From an uncultured Peptococcaceae bacterium (GTDB taxonomy: Bacteria; Bacillota; Peptococcia; Peptococcales; Peptococcaceae): a stretch of DNA of 6,495 bases. The notes under the pieces are model-generated. The model had not been told where the DNA came from, searched no databases, and worked only from the letters and a program-made list of their open reading frames with translations. The position numbers were made by a program, and so were the translations under genes. The stretch is from assembly GCA_900553245.1 (NCBI GenBank), contig USCP01000111.1, positions 1 through 6,495 on the forward strand. The letters run 5' to 3'. The stretch's first letter is position 1. Each line of letters starts with the position of its first letter. Below are positions 1 to 5,419 of the stretch, piece after piece.

Positions 1-16
1 ATATCTATTATATAAG

Positions 17-44
17 AAAAAGGCCGCCTTTCGGCGACCTTTTT
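17..44. terminator. Intrinsic terminator, possibly bidirectional
   Basis: The stem pairs AAAAAGG (17-23) with CCTTTTT (38-44) and CGCC (25-28) with GGCG (33-36). There is one C-A mismatch and a TTTC loop. The A5 and T5 flanks make it usable from either strand. It probably ends a gene lying to the left of the window, because no coding sequence is visible in bases 1-16. Confidence 0.75.
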
Positions 45-54
45 CGACAGTCTG

Positions 55-88
55 ACACCCCGTATTCGACGAATACGGGGTGTTTTTT
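55..88 (+). terminator. Strong rho-independent terminator, second of a tandem pair
   Basis: A perfect 13-bp stem pairs 55-67 (ACACCCCGTATTC) with 71-83 (GAATACGGGGTGT) around a GAC triloop. It is followed by a T run through position 88. The T run is only on the + strand side, so it stops rightward transcription coming from upstream of the window. It insulates the hydrogenase cluster from that unit. Confidence 0.9.
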
Positions 89-136
89 CATTTATAAAGA
101 GATTATTCATAATAAGGCGGTTATTGAAGGTGTGTG

Positions 137-145
137 TGTTATAAT
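137..145 (+). promoter_or_regulatory. Candidate upstream promoter P1 (extended -10)
   Basis: A perfect TATAAT at 140-145 is preceded by TGT (137-139), giving an extended -10 element. No convincing -35 lies 16-18 bp upstream; the stretch there reads roughly GGCGGTT. Extended -10 promoters can work without one. The spacer side carries a short (GT)5 run at 130-139. A transcript from here would have an untranslated leader of about 210 nt before the first gene. Confidence 0.5.
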
Positions 146-183
146 ACAGAGGACGATTCAACAGCTGATCAATGACAAAACAG

Positions 184-221
184 TCCGATTTTAGTTGGTA
201 TTCAACTGAAATAGCATCGGA
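184..221 (+). other. Leader RNA stem-loop between the two promoters
   Basis: The inner stem of 10 pairs joins 188-197 to 203-212 (one G-U pair) around the loop GTATT. The outer stem pairs TCCG (184-187) with CGGA (218-221) across a 5-nt bulge. No T run follows, so it is not an intrinsic terminator. It would exist only in transcripts starting at P1. It matches no riboswitch class I recognise. Confidence 0.4.
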
Positions 222-243
222 TTTGCAATCATTAGAGTTGGTG

Positions 244-254
244 TTGTAGTACAA
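244..254. repeat. TTGTA-G-TACAA palindrome, possible operator
   Basis: A perfect 11-bp odd-centred palindrome lies upstream of the P2 -35 box. Its half-site TACAAT (250-255) recurs 43 bp downstream in the larger palindrome over the P2 -10. This pairing of similar half-sites is why I list it as a possible second regulator contact. The protein that would bind is unknown. Confidence 0.35.
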
Positions 255-269
255 TAAAAATTTCTTTCT

Positions 270-298
270 TTGCTCCGAGGACATTTTGATGCTACAAT
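270..298 (+). promoter_or_regulatory. Main candidate promoter P2 of the maturation operon
   Basis: TTGCTC (270-275) is separated by 17 bp from TACAAT (293-298), which is preceded by TGC (290-292) as an extended -10. Transcription would start near 304-306, leaving a leader of about 56 nt before the first start codon. The spacing and the extended -10 support it; the -35 is weak (3 of 6 consensus bases). The -10 is embedded in an 18-bp palindrome. Confidence 0.6.
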
Positions 299-309
299 AT
301 GAATTGTAG
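292..309. promoter_or_regulatory. Candidate operator palindrome over the P2 -10 and start site
   Basis: CTACAAT (292-298) and ATTGTAG (303-309) form perfect 7-bp inverted arms around ATGA. The site covers the -10 box and the expected transcription start, the classic place for a repressor. The half-sites TACAAT/ATTGTA resemble those known for MarR/OhrR-type repressors in Bacillus. The binder here is not identified, and the first gene product has no visible DNA-binding motif. Confidence 0.5.
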
Positions 310-313
310 AAAA

Positions 314-342
314 GTTTCGAAAGTTTAATAGGCGTTTCGAAC
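314..342. repeat. Two GTTTCGAA boxes in direct order, 20 bp apart
   Basis: GTTTCGAAA (314-322) and GTTTCGAAC (334-342) start exactly 20 bp apart, about two helical turns. They lie between the P2 start site and the Shine-Dalgarno of the first gene. The core TTTCGAAA is palindromic. I found the word TTTCGAA only once more, upstream of hydC (4416-4422), so it marks both promoter regions. A regulatory role is inferred. Confidence 0.4.
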
Positions 343-347
343 ATTGA

Positions 348-354
348 AAGGGGG
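348..354 (+). promoter_or_regulatory. Ribosome binding site deciding the GTG start at 362
   Basis: AAGGGGG (348-354) stands 7 nt before GTG at 362. This argues against the in-frame TTG at 344, which overlaps this site and has no Shine-Dalgarno at a usable distance. Confidence 0.75.
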
Positions 355-361
355 AACTCGC

Positions 362-607
362 GTGGAAACTAGAGTTGCTACATTGGGCATTATCGTTGAT
401 GAGTCTGCGGACACTGAAGCGTTGAATGCTATTTTACATGCTTTTAGAGAATACATTGTAGGTCGTATGGGCATTCCATATCGCCAAAAAAAGATGAATG
501 TTATCTGCTTGGTTGTAGATGCGCCGCAAGATCAAATCAATAGCTTGACCGGTAAGGTCGGCAGCTTGGACGGCGTCAACGCAAAAGCCTGCTATTCACA
601 GGTATAA
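362..607 (+). CDS. TM1266-family iron-only hydrogenase system putative regulator (ACT-like)
   Basis: This 81-residue protein belongs to the small ACT-like family often annotated as 'iron-only hydrogenase system regulator' and repeatedly found beside hydE, hydG and hydF. Family marks are the N-terminal ETRVATLGIIV strand, the central IVGRMGIPYR motif (about residues 32-41), VICLVVDAP (48-55) and the C-terminal GKVGSLDGVNAKACYSQV stretch. Length fits the family (about 80 residues). I chose the GTG start because the protein then begins as homologues do and has a well-spaced AAGGGGG site. It has no helix-turn-helix, so it may sense a ligand or bind a protein rather than DNA. That role is unproven in the family. 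It is the first gene of the operon and stops 5 nt before hydE, so the two are very likely co-translated. Confidence 0.88.
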   Translation: METRVATLGIIVDESADTEALNAILHAFREYIVGRMGIPYRQKKMNVICLVVDAPQDQINSLTGKVGSLDGVNAKACYSQV

Positions 608-612
608 GTGCC

Positions 613-1665
613 ATGTGCAATCAATCGGTGATTGAACTTATTGATGTGTTACGCGCCAACCAAACGTTGGGTGATGAAGCCTTTACGCGGCTGTATCGAG
701 AACGCAGTGAGGAAACAGATGCGTATCTATATGCACAAGCTGATTTGGTGAGAAAAGAAGTTTACGGCAATAAAGTGTATCTCAGAGGTCTCATTGAAAT
801 TTCAAATATTTGCAAGAACGACTGTCTGTATTGTGGTATTCGTCGTAGCAATTCTCACGCAGTGCGCTATCGTTTGAGTTTAGAGGATTTGCTTGCGTGC
901 TGTGAACACGGTTATGGCTTAGGGTTTCGTACCTTTGTGATGCAAGGGGGAGAAGATGCCTTTTTTACCGATGCAGTGTTAGAGGAATGGGTAGGAGAGG
1001 TACACCGTCGTTTTCCGGATTGTGCGATTACCCTTTCGTTGGGAGAACGGTCACGGGAAAGTTATGAGCGCTTGTTTAATGCCGGCGCTGAGCGGTATCT
1101 TTTGCGACATGAAACCTCCACCCAAAGCCATTATGAAAAATTGCATCCACCGGAGATGCGCTTAGCACATCGCTTGCATTGCTTGGCGGAATTAAAGGAT
1201 ATTGGTTTTCAAACCGGCTGTGGTATTATGGTGGGCTCCCCGGGGCAAACTTGGCAAGAGCTGTTGGCGGATTTGCGCTATATGAAAGCCTTTGATCCGC
1301 AGATGGTCGGGTTAGGCCCCTTCCTACCGGCGAAGCATACGCCCTTTGAACAAGAACAGGCTGGGACCTTGGCGGATACCTTATGGATGCTGGCAGTGGT
1401 GCGACTCATGCTACCCCATGTGTTGCTGCCGGCGACAACGGCCTTGGCAACCTTGAGCCCAGCAGGCAGAGAAGCCGGGCTAAGAGCTGGTGCCAATGTG
1501 TTGATGCCGAATCTTTCACCACAAAGCGTACGAAAAAAATATTCGCTCTACGATAACAAAGCAACGTTAGACGGAGAAGCCGCTGAAAATGTAGCGGCAT
1601 TGTCGGAGTGGCTTCGAGCAATAGGCTATGAAGCTGTGATTGACAGAGGAGATTACAAGATCTAA
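613..1665 (+). CDS. [FeFe]-hydrogenase maturase HydE, radical SAM
   Basis: HydE is a cytoplasmic radical SAM enzyme of H-cluster assembly. Current work has it act on the HydG-made Fe-cysteine(CO)2(CN) complex on the way to the dithiolate-bridged diiron unit. The 350 residues fit the family. The [4Fe-4S]/SAM motif CX3CX2C is C67-C71-C74, and the SAM-contact GGE sits at about 112-114. Also visible are RHETS (165-169), GCGIMVGSPGQT (202-213), GPFLPAKHTPF, and the C-terminal ATTALATLSPAGRE and AGANVLMPNLSP blocks. The CX7CX2C cysteines that bind an optional second cluster in some HydE (for example Thermotoga maritima) appear replaced by T318, N326 and A329. That cluster is reported not to be essential. 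The Shine-Dalgarno is weak (ACAGG, about 10 nt away), suggesting translation coupled to the preceding gene. Its stop overlaps an in-frame ATG upstream of hydG. Confidence 0.96.
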   Translation: MCNQSVIELIDVLRANQTLGDEAFTRLYRERSEETDAYLYAQADLVRKEVYGNKVYLRGLIEISNICKNDCLYCGIRRSNSHAVRYRLSLEDLLACCEHGYGLGFRTFVMQGGEDAFFTDAVLEEWVGEVHRRFPDCAITLSLGERSRESYERLFNAGAERYLLRHETSTQSHYEKLHPPEMRLAHRLHCLAELKDIGFQTGCGIMVGSPGQTWQELLADLRYMKAFDPQMVGLGPFLPAKHTPFEQEQAGTLADTLWMLAVVRLMLPHVLLPATTALATLSPAGREAGLRAGANVLMPNLSPQSVRKKYSLYDNKATLDGEAAENVAALSEWLRAIGYEAVIDRGDYKI

Positions 1666-1695
1666 TGAGTAAGCTCGAACAGGCTGACTCAAAAG

Positions 1696-1702
1696 AGAGG
1701 AG
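1696..1702 (+). promoter_or_regulatory. Ribosome binding site deciding the hydG start at 1710
   Basis: AGAGGAG (1696-1702) sits 7 nt before the ATG at 1710. The competing in-frame ATG at 1665 overlaps the hydE stop and has its AGAGGAG (1645-1651) 13 nt away, a poor distance. It would add 15 charged residues with no counterpart in the HydG proteins I know. Confidence 0.75.
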
Positions 1703-1709
1703 AACAAAA

Positions 1710-3137
1710 ATGACTACTATTTACAATCCAAGTTCTTTGAAGGCAGAAGAATTTATTAACCACGAAGAAATCCTTGATACTTTAGCTTATGCCGATGCCC
1801 ACAAAAATGATATGGCCCTTGTTCGTCAAATCCTTGACAAAGCAAGAGAACGCAAGGGCTTGAGCCACAGAGAAGCCTCCGTGCTTCTGGCTTGCGATGA
1901 TCCGGAACTGAACAAGGAAATCTTTGCCTTGGCAGAACAAATCAAGAAAGACTTTTACGGTGACCGTATCGTTATGTTTGCGCCATTGTATTTGTCCAAC
2001 TACTGTGTCAATGGTTGCGTTTATTGCCCATACCATGCAAAGAACAAGCACATCACTCGTAAAAAATTGACCCAAGAGGAAGTGGCAACCGAAGTCCGTG
2101 CCTTGCAAGATATGGGGCATAAGCGTTTGGCCATCGAAGCCGGCGAAGACCCGGTGAATAATCCAATCGAATACATTCTTGAATGTATCAAAACCATCTA
2201 CGATACTACTCACGACAATGGTGTGATTCGTCGTGTAAACGTGAATATTGCTGCGACCACTGTTGAAGAATATAAGATGCTCAAGGATGCCGGAATTGGG
2301 ACTTACATCCTCTTCCAAGAAACCTACCATAAGGAAAGCTACGAAGAATTGCACCCAACCGGGCCAAAGCACAACTATGCTTGGCATACCGAAGCCATGG
2401 ACCGTGCCATGGAAGGCGGCATTGATGATGTTGGCTTGGGCGTACTCTTCGGCTTGGAACGTTATCGTTATGAATTCGCCGGCATCTTGATGCACGCGGA
2501 ACACTTAGAAGCGGTACATGGGGTTGGCCCACACACCATCAGCGTACCACGTATCAAGCGTGCTGATGATATCAATCCGGATGATTTTGATAACGGGATT
2601 GATGATGATACCTTTATTAAGATTATTGCCTGCATTCGTATTGCAGTTCCATACACCGGTATGATTATCAGTACCCGTGAAAGCCAAAAAGTGCGTGAAC
2701 GTGCCCTCCATGTAGGGATCAGCCAAATCAGTGGTGGCTCCCGCACCAGCGTGGGTGGCTATGCTGAAGCCGAAAGCGAAGATGAAAACTCCGCGCAATT
2801 TGACGTTAGCGATACCCGTACCTTGGATGAAGTGGTCCATTGGTTGATGGATTTTGGGTACATTCCTAGCTTCTGTACTGCATGCTATCGTGCCGGCCGT
2901 ACCGGGGACCGCTTTATGAGTCTTTGCAAGAGTGGGGAAATTCAAAACTGCTGCCATCCAAATGCGTTGATGACCCTCAAGGAATATCTGTTGGATTATG
3001 CATCTCCTGAGACAAGAGCAATTGGTGAGAAACTCATTCAAGACCAGTTGGTAAATATTCCAAGAGATAACGTTCGTCAAAAAGTCACCGAATATTTGGC
3101 GCAAATGGAACACGGGGAACGTGATTTCCGTTTCTAA
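1710..3137 (+). CDS. [FeFe]-hydrogenase maturase HydG, tyrosine lyase radical SAM
   Basis: HydG cleaves tyrosine to p-cresol and dehydroglycine, then converts the latter to CO and cyanide bound on iron. This supplies the diatomic ligands of the H-cluster. The 475 residues match the family (about 470). The SAM cluster motif CX3CX2C is C99-C103-C106 in NYCVNGCVYCPY. The C-terminal auxiliary cluster motif CX2CX22C is C389-C392-C415, so both cofactor sites are intact. Other family blocks are EAGEDP (143-148), FQETYH (202-207), YEELHPTGPKHNY, GPHTISVPRI (273-282) and SGGSRTSVGGY. The GPHTISVPR histidine is a plausible ligand of the extra iron seen in HydG structures, which is inference. Start choice follows the Shine-Dalgarno at 1696-1702. 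Codon use looks more biased than in hydE, suggesting stronger expression. hydF begins 14 nt after its stop. Confidence 0.97.
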   Translation: MTTIYNPSSLKAEEFINHEEILDTLAYADAHKNDMALVRQILDKARERKGLSHREASVLLACDDPELNKEIFALAEQIKKDFYGDRIVMFAPLYLSNYCVNGCVYCPYHAKNKHITRKKLTQEEVATEVRALQDMGHKRLAIEAGEDPVNNPIEYILECIKTIYDTTHDNGVIRRVNVNIAATTVEEYKMLKDAGIGTYILFQETYHKESYEELHPTGPKHNYAWHTEAMDRAMEGGIDDVGLGVLFGLERYRYEFAGILMHAEHLEAVHGVGPHTISVPRIKRADDINPDDFDNGIDDDTFIKIIACIRIAVPYTGMIISTRESQKVRERALHVGISQISGGSRTSVGGYAEAESEDENSAQFDVSDTRTLDEVVHWLMDFGYIPSFCTACYRAGRTGDRFMSLCKSGEIQNCCHPNALMTLKEYLLDYASPETRAIGEKLIQDQLVNIPRDNVRQKVTEYLAQMEHGERDFRF

Positions 3138-3138
3138 G

Positions 3139-3146
3139 AAGGAGGT
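3139..3146 (+). promoter_or_regulatory. Near-perfect Shine-Dalgarno of hydF
   Basis: AAGGAGGT lies 5 nt before the ATG at 3152 and begins one base after the hydG stop. It is the strongest binding site among the maturase genes and contrasts with the weak site before hydE. Confidence 0.8.
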
Positions 3147-3151
3147 CCACA

Positions 3152-4342
3152 ATGAGCTTGCAAGAAACACCGGTTGCAAATCGCCTTCATATTGGATTCT
3201 TTGGGCGCTGCAATAGTGGAAAATCAACCCTCATCAATGCCTTCACTGCTCAAGAAGTAACGATCGTTTCTCCGGTGGCGGGAACGACCACCGACGTTGT
3301 ACAAAAAAATATAGAGCTGCATGGACTTGGTCCATGCACGCTCTTAGATACTGCAGGTTTTGACGATGCCTCCGGCGAATTGGGAGCACTGCGTATTGAC
3401 AAAACCAAACACTGCGCAGAAAAAGTGGACCTTGCCGTTATTATTTTTGACAAAGAGGATATCACCGAAGAAGAACAATGGGTCTCGCGATTTAAAGAAA
3501 TGCAGACACCGGTTATTGGCGTGGTGAGCAAATGTGATTGCCGGACTCCTGAGAAAACGTGGCTTCAAAAGGTGCGTGGATTGATTGGCGATGAGGTTCT
3601 TTGCGTTAACATTCATGAAAAAAGCGATATGGAAGCATTGAGATTTAAGTTGATTGCAGCCAATCCTGCTGCGGAAGAACCAGATATCACCAACGGCTTA
3701 GTGCGTGCCGGTGATGTGGTCATGCTAGTGATGCCACAGGACATTCAAGCGCCGAAGGGACGATTGATTTTGCCACAGGTGCAGACCACTCGTGAGCTCT
3801 TAGACAAACAGTGCGTGATTCTATCAGTCACCCCTGACCAGTTTGAAACGGCACTCGCAAACCTTGTTCAACCACCAAAACTCATTATCACAGACTCTCA
3901 GGTTTTTTCTTTTGTTGCACAAAACAAACCGGAGGAATCAGCGCTCACATCGTTTTCGGTGCTCTTTGCGGGACAGAAGGGGGACATTGCGACTTATGTA
4001 GAAGGTGCAAAAGCCATCGATGGCCTACCAAAGGATGCCCATATCATGATTGCGGAGCTTTGCAGTCATGCTCCATTGGAAGAAGATATCGGTCGCGTGA
4101 AGATTCCTAAACTGATGAAAAAACGTTTGGGAGATGGTTTGACCTTTGACGTGGTTGCCGGTCCTGAATTTCCGGATGACCTTAGTGACTACGATATGAT
4201 TATTCAATGTGGCGCCTGCGTGGTGAATCGTAAGTTAGTACAGAATCGAATTGTTAAAGCCAAGAAACAACAAGTGCCAATCAGTAATTACGGTATTACC
4301 ATGGCATATTTAAATGGCATACTAGATAAAATTTGTTTTTGA
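3152..4342 (+). CDS. [FeFe]-hydrogenase maturation GTPase/scaffold HydF
   Basis: HydF receives the [2Fe] precursor and passes it to apo-HydA. It has an N-terminal Era/TrmE-like GTPase domain, a dimerisation domain and a C-terminal iron-sulfur domain. GTPase motifs are clear: P-loop G18-RCNSGKS, switch I GTTTD (44-48), DTAG (66-69) and SKCD (126-129, for the usual NKxD). The C-terminal cluster motif CXH...HCXXC is seen as C304-S-H306, then Q352-C353-G-A-C356. The three cysteines are present, but the histidine before the CXXC is glutamine. Length (396) is slightly below the usual 400-410. It starts 14 nt after hydG. No terminator is visible after it, so some transcripts may continue into hydC. 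A strong hairpin is embedded at 3314-3343, in the stretch coding for ELHGLGPCTL just before DTAG. Confidence 0.96.
   Translation: MSLQETPVANRLHIGFFGRCNSGKSTLINAFTAQEVTIVSPVAGTTTDVVQKNIELHGLGPCTLLDTAGFDDASGELGALRIDKTKHCAEKVDLAVIIFDKEDITEEEQWVSRFKEMQTPVIGVVSKCDCRTPEKTWLQKVRGLIGDEVLCVNIHEKSDMEALRFKLIAANPAAEEPDITNGLVRAGDVVMLVMPQDIQAPKGRLILPQVQTTRELLDKQCVILSVTPDQFETALANLVQPPKLIITDSQVFSFVAQNKPEESALTSFSVLFAGQKGDIATYVEGAKAIDGLPKDAHIMIAELCSHAPLEEDIGRVKIPKLMKKRLGDGLTFDVVAGPEFPDDLSDYDMIIQCGACVVNRKLVQNRIVKAKKQQVPISNYGITMAYLNGILDKICF
3314..3343 (+). repeat. Strong intragenic inverted repeat within hydF
   Basis: TGCATGGAC (3318-3326) and GTCCATGCA (3330-3338) pair perfectly around a TTG triloop. GAGC (3314-3317) continues the stem with GCTC (3340-3343) across one bulged C. 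This makes 13 pairs in all, extendable by one A-T pair. No T run follows, so it is not an intrinsic terminator. It lies in codons 55-64. Its function, if any, is unknown. Confidence 0.6.
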
Positions 4343-4414
4343 TAGAAAGACAAAAGTATTAGAATTTGCACACAGTTATAATAAATAGAATCTTAATTTT
4401 GCGGAAAACAAAAT

Positions 4415-4444
4415 GTTTCGAAAATTCAGGATGTAGTGTATAAT
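4415..4444 (+). promoter_or_regulatory. Candidate promoter of the hydC-hydB unit with TTTCGAAA box
   Basis: TATAAT (4439-4444) has TTTCGA (4416-4421) at a 17-bp spacing in the -35 position. GTTTCGAAA (4415-4423) is the same word found twice upstream of the first gene. Transcription would start near 4451, giving an untranslated leader of about 83 nt. The -35 match to TTGACA is poor, so an activator or alternative control is possible. A second TATAAT at 4377-4382 has no good -35. The rest of the 4343-4533 gap is AT-rich and holds no gene or terminator that I can see. Confidence 0.5.
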
Positions 4445-4520
4445 ATGTGCATGAAGCAATAATTAAGAGTGTAAGGTTGTTTTTTTATAAACAGGCATTG
4501 AACTCATCGTGCAAGATGTT

Positions 4521-4526
4521 AAGGGG
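4521..4526 (+). promoter_or_regulatory. Ribosome binding site deciding the hydC start at 4534
   Basis: AAGGGG (4521-4526) is 7 nt before the ATG at 4534. The in-frame ATG at 4447 sits inside the promoter region, directly beside the -10 box. It would add 29 residues unlike the family. Confidence 0.75.
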
Positions 4527-4533
4527 TGTTACA

Positions 4534-5031
4534 ATGAATTACGAAATGTTAGATCAAAGTAAATTAAATGAGCTGGATGCTTATATTAATTCATTTGAAG
4601 ATAAGCCAAGTCATTTGATTATGATTCTCCATCGTGCCCAAGGGTTGTTTGGATATTTACCAAAAGAATTACAAATCTATGTCGCTGAAAAAACCGGCGT
4701 ACCTTCTGCAAAGGTATATGGCGTTGTTACTTTCTATTCCTTCTTTACCATGAAGCCAAGAGGTCGCCACACCATTTCTTGCTGTATGGGGACTGCGTGC
4801 TTTGTAAAGGGCGGCGAACGTATTTTAGATGTTGTAAAGGAAGAACTTGGTGTTGAAGTCGGTCAGATGACTGAAGATGGCATGTTCACCTTAGAACACG
4901 TTCACTGCCTTGGTGCTTGTAGTTTGGCACCGGTTATCGCTGTTGACGGTAAAATCTATGGCCATATGACACGTGATAAGGTCAAAGAAGTCATCCGTAG
5001 TTACTACATCGAAGAAGAGGAGGAAGCATAA
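4534..5031 (+). CDS. hydC: NuoE-like [2Fe-2S] subunit of NAD-linked [FeFe]-hydrogenase
   Basis: This 165-residue protein is the 24-kDa/NuoE-type subunit, called HydC in bifurcating hydrogenases. It passes electrons between the NuoF-like flavin subunit and the rest of the complex in the cytoplasm. Residues 1-75 form the helical N-terminal part, including LIMILHRAQGLFGYLP and KVYGVVTFYSFF. Residues 76-160 form the thioredoxin-fold domain. The [2Fe-2S] ligands are C84 and C89 (CMGTAC) with C125 and C129 (CLGAC). The length is normal. The C-terminus is a run of six glutamates and an alanine, and its codons supply the AGAGGAGG Shine-Dalgarno (5016-5023) of the next gene. The stop overlaps the next start as TAATG. 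A stand-alone NuoE from complex I or a formate dehydrogenase is the alternative, but the maturase neighbours favour hydrogenase. Confidence 0.92.
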   Translation: MNYEMLDQSKLNELDAYINSFEDKPSHLIMILHRAQGLFGYLPKELQIYVAEKTGVPSAKVYGVVTFYSFFTMKPRGRHTISCCMGTACFVKGGERILDVVKEELGVEVGQMTEDGMFTLEHVHCLGACSLAPVIAVDGKIYGHMTRDKVKEVIRSYYIEEEEEA

Positions 5032-5408
5032 TGAGTGAACGTTTAAATTCTTATGAAGCGTTGAAGGCAAAACGCGAAGCATTGCATGCAGAACAAATGT
5101 CCCAAGAACGTCGCGTAGAAATTCGCGTGGCATTGGGAACTTGCGCAATCGCTACCGGCGCTAAAGAAGTATATGATGCCATCGAAGCAGCTGTAAGTGA
5201 CAACCAATTAGACAACGTTGTTGTTAAACCAACCGGTTGCATGGGCTACTGTTATGCTGAACCTACCGTCGAAGTTGCTGGGATTACCGTAGATCCGGTG
5301 ATGTTTGGTGATGTCGATCCAAAGATTGCACGTGACATCGTAGAACAATATGTCATGAAACAGGAACCAGTCGATGCAAGAATCGAAACCTGTCACGTGA
5401 ATGCGTAA
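5031..5408 (+). CDS. Small thioredoxin-fold ferredoxin-like protein of the hydrogenase cluster (HydD-like)
   Basis: This 125-residue protein combines a charged helical N-terminus (1-28) with a thioredoxin-like ferredoxin domain (29-110). It resembles the domain that leads long NuoF-type HydB subunits and the small extra subunit (HydD) of some bifurcating hydrogenases. Visible marks are RVALGTCAIATGAKEVYDAI (C38) and PTGCMGYCYAEPTVEV (C70, C74). A canonical [2Fe-2S] ferredoxin of this fold has CX4C in the first loop, but position 43 is glycine. Only three ligand cysteines are therefore in place, and the remaining C121 is in the tail. It may bind no cluster, or use another ligand. It overlaps hydC by one base (TAATG) and is followed 11 nt later by hydB, so it is surely co-expressed with them. 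A role in complex assembly or electron transfer is inferred. Confidence 0.8.
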   Translation: MSERLNSYEALKAKREALHAEQMSQERRVEIRVALGTCAIATGAKEVYDAIEAAVSDNQLDNVVVKPTGCMGYCYAEPTVEVAGITVDPVMFGDVDPKIARDIVEQYVMKQEPVDARIETCHVNA

Positions 5409-5419
5409 GGAGGATCATT

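Noticed and set aside
344..361. TTG start at 344 for the TM1266-family gene
   Set aside because: The TTG overlaps the Shine-Dalgarno region. The GTG at 362 has good spacing and gives the N-terminus expected in the family.
1782..3227. Two long minus-strand open frames (each 240 codons) antisense to hydG, contiguous in the same frame
   Set aside because: They lie opposite a certain gene with intact motifs on the + strand. Their translations resemble no family I know, and codon bias of the sense gene explains the open antisense frame.
4366..4382. TTGCAC and TATAAT as a further promoter upstream of hydC
   Set aside because: The two elements are only 5 bp apart, which is incompatible with a sigma-A promoter.
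4343..4440. Possible terminator after hydF formed by AATTTT (4395-4400) and AAAATT (4421-4426)
   Set aside because: The only pairing is a weak AT stem with a 20-nt loop, with no GC-rich stem and no T run. It cannot be supported as an intrinsic terminator.
4447..4533. ATG at 4447 as the hydC start
   Set aside because: It lies beside the -10 box, lacks a Shine-Dalgarno and adds 29 residues not seen in NuoE-like proteins. ATG 4534 has AAGGGG at 7 nt.
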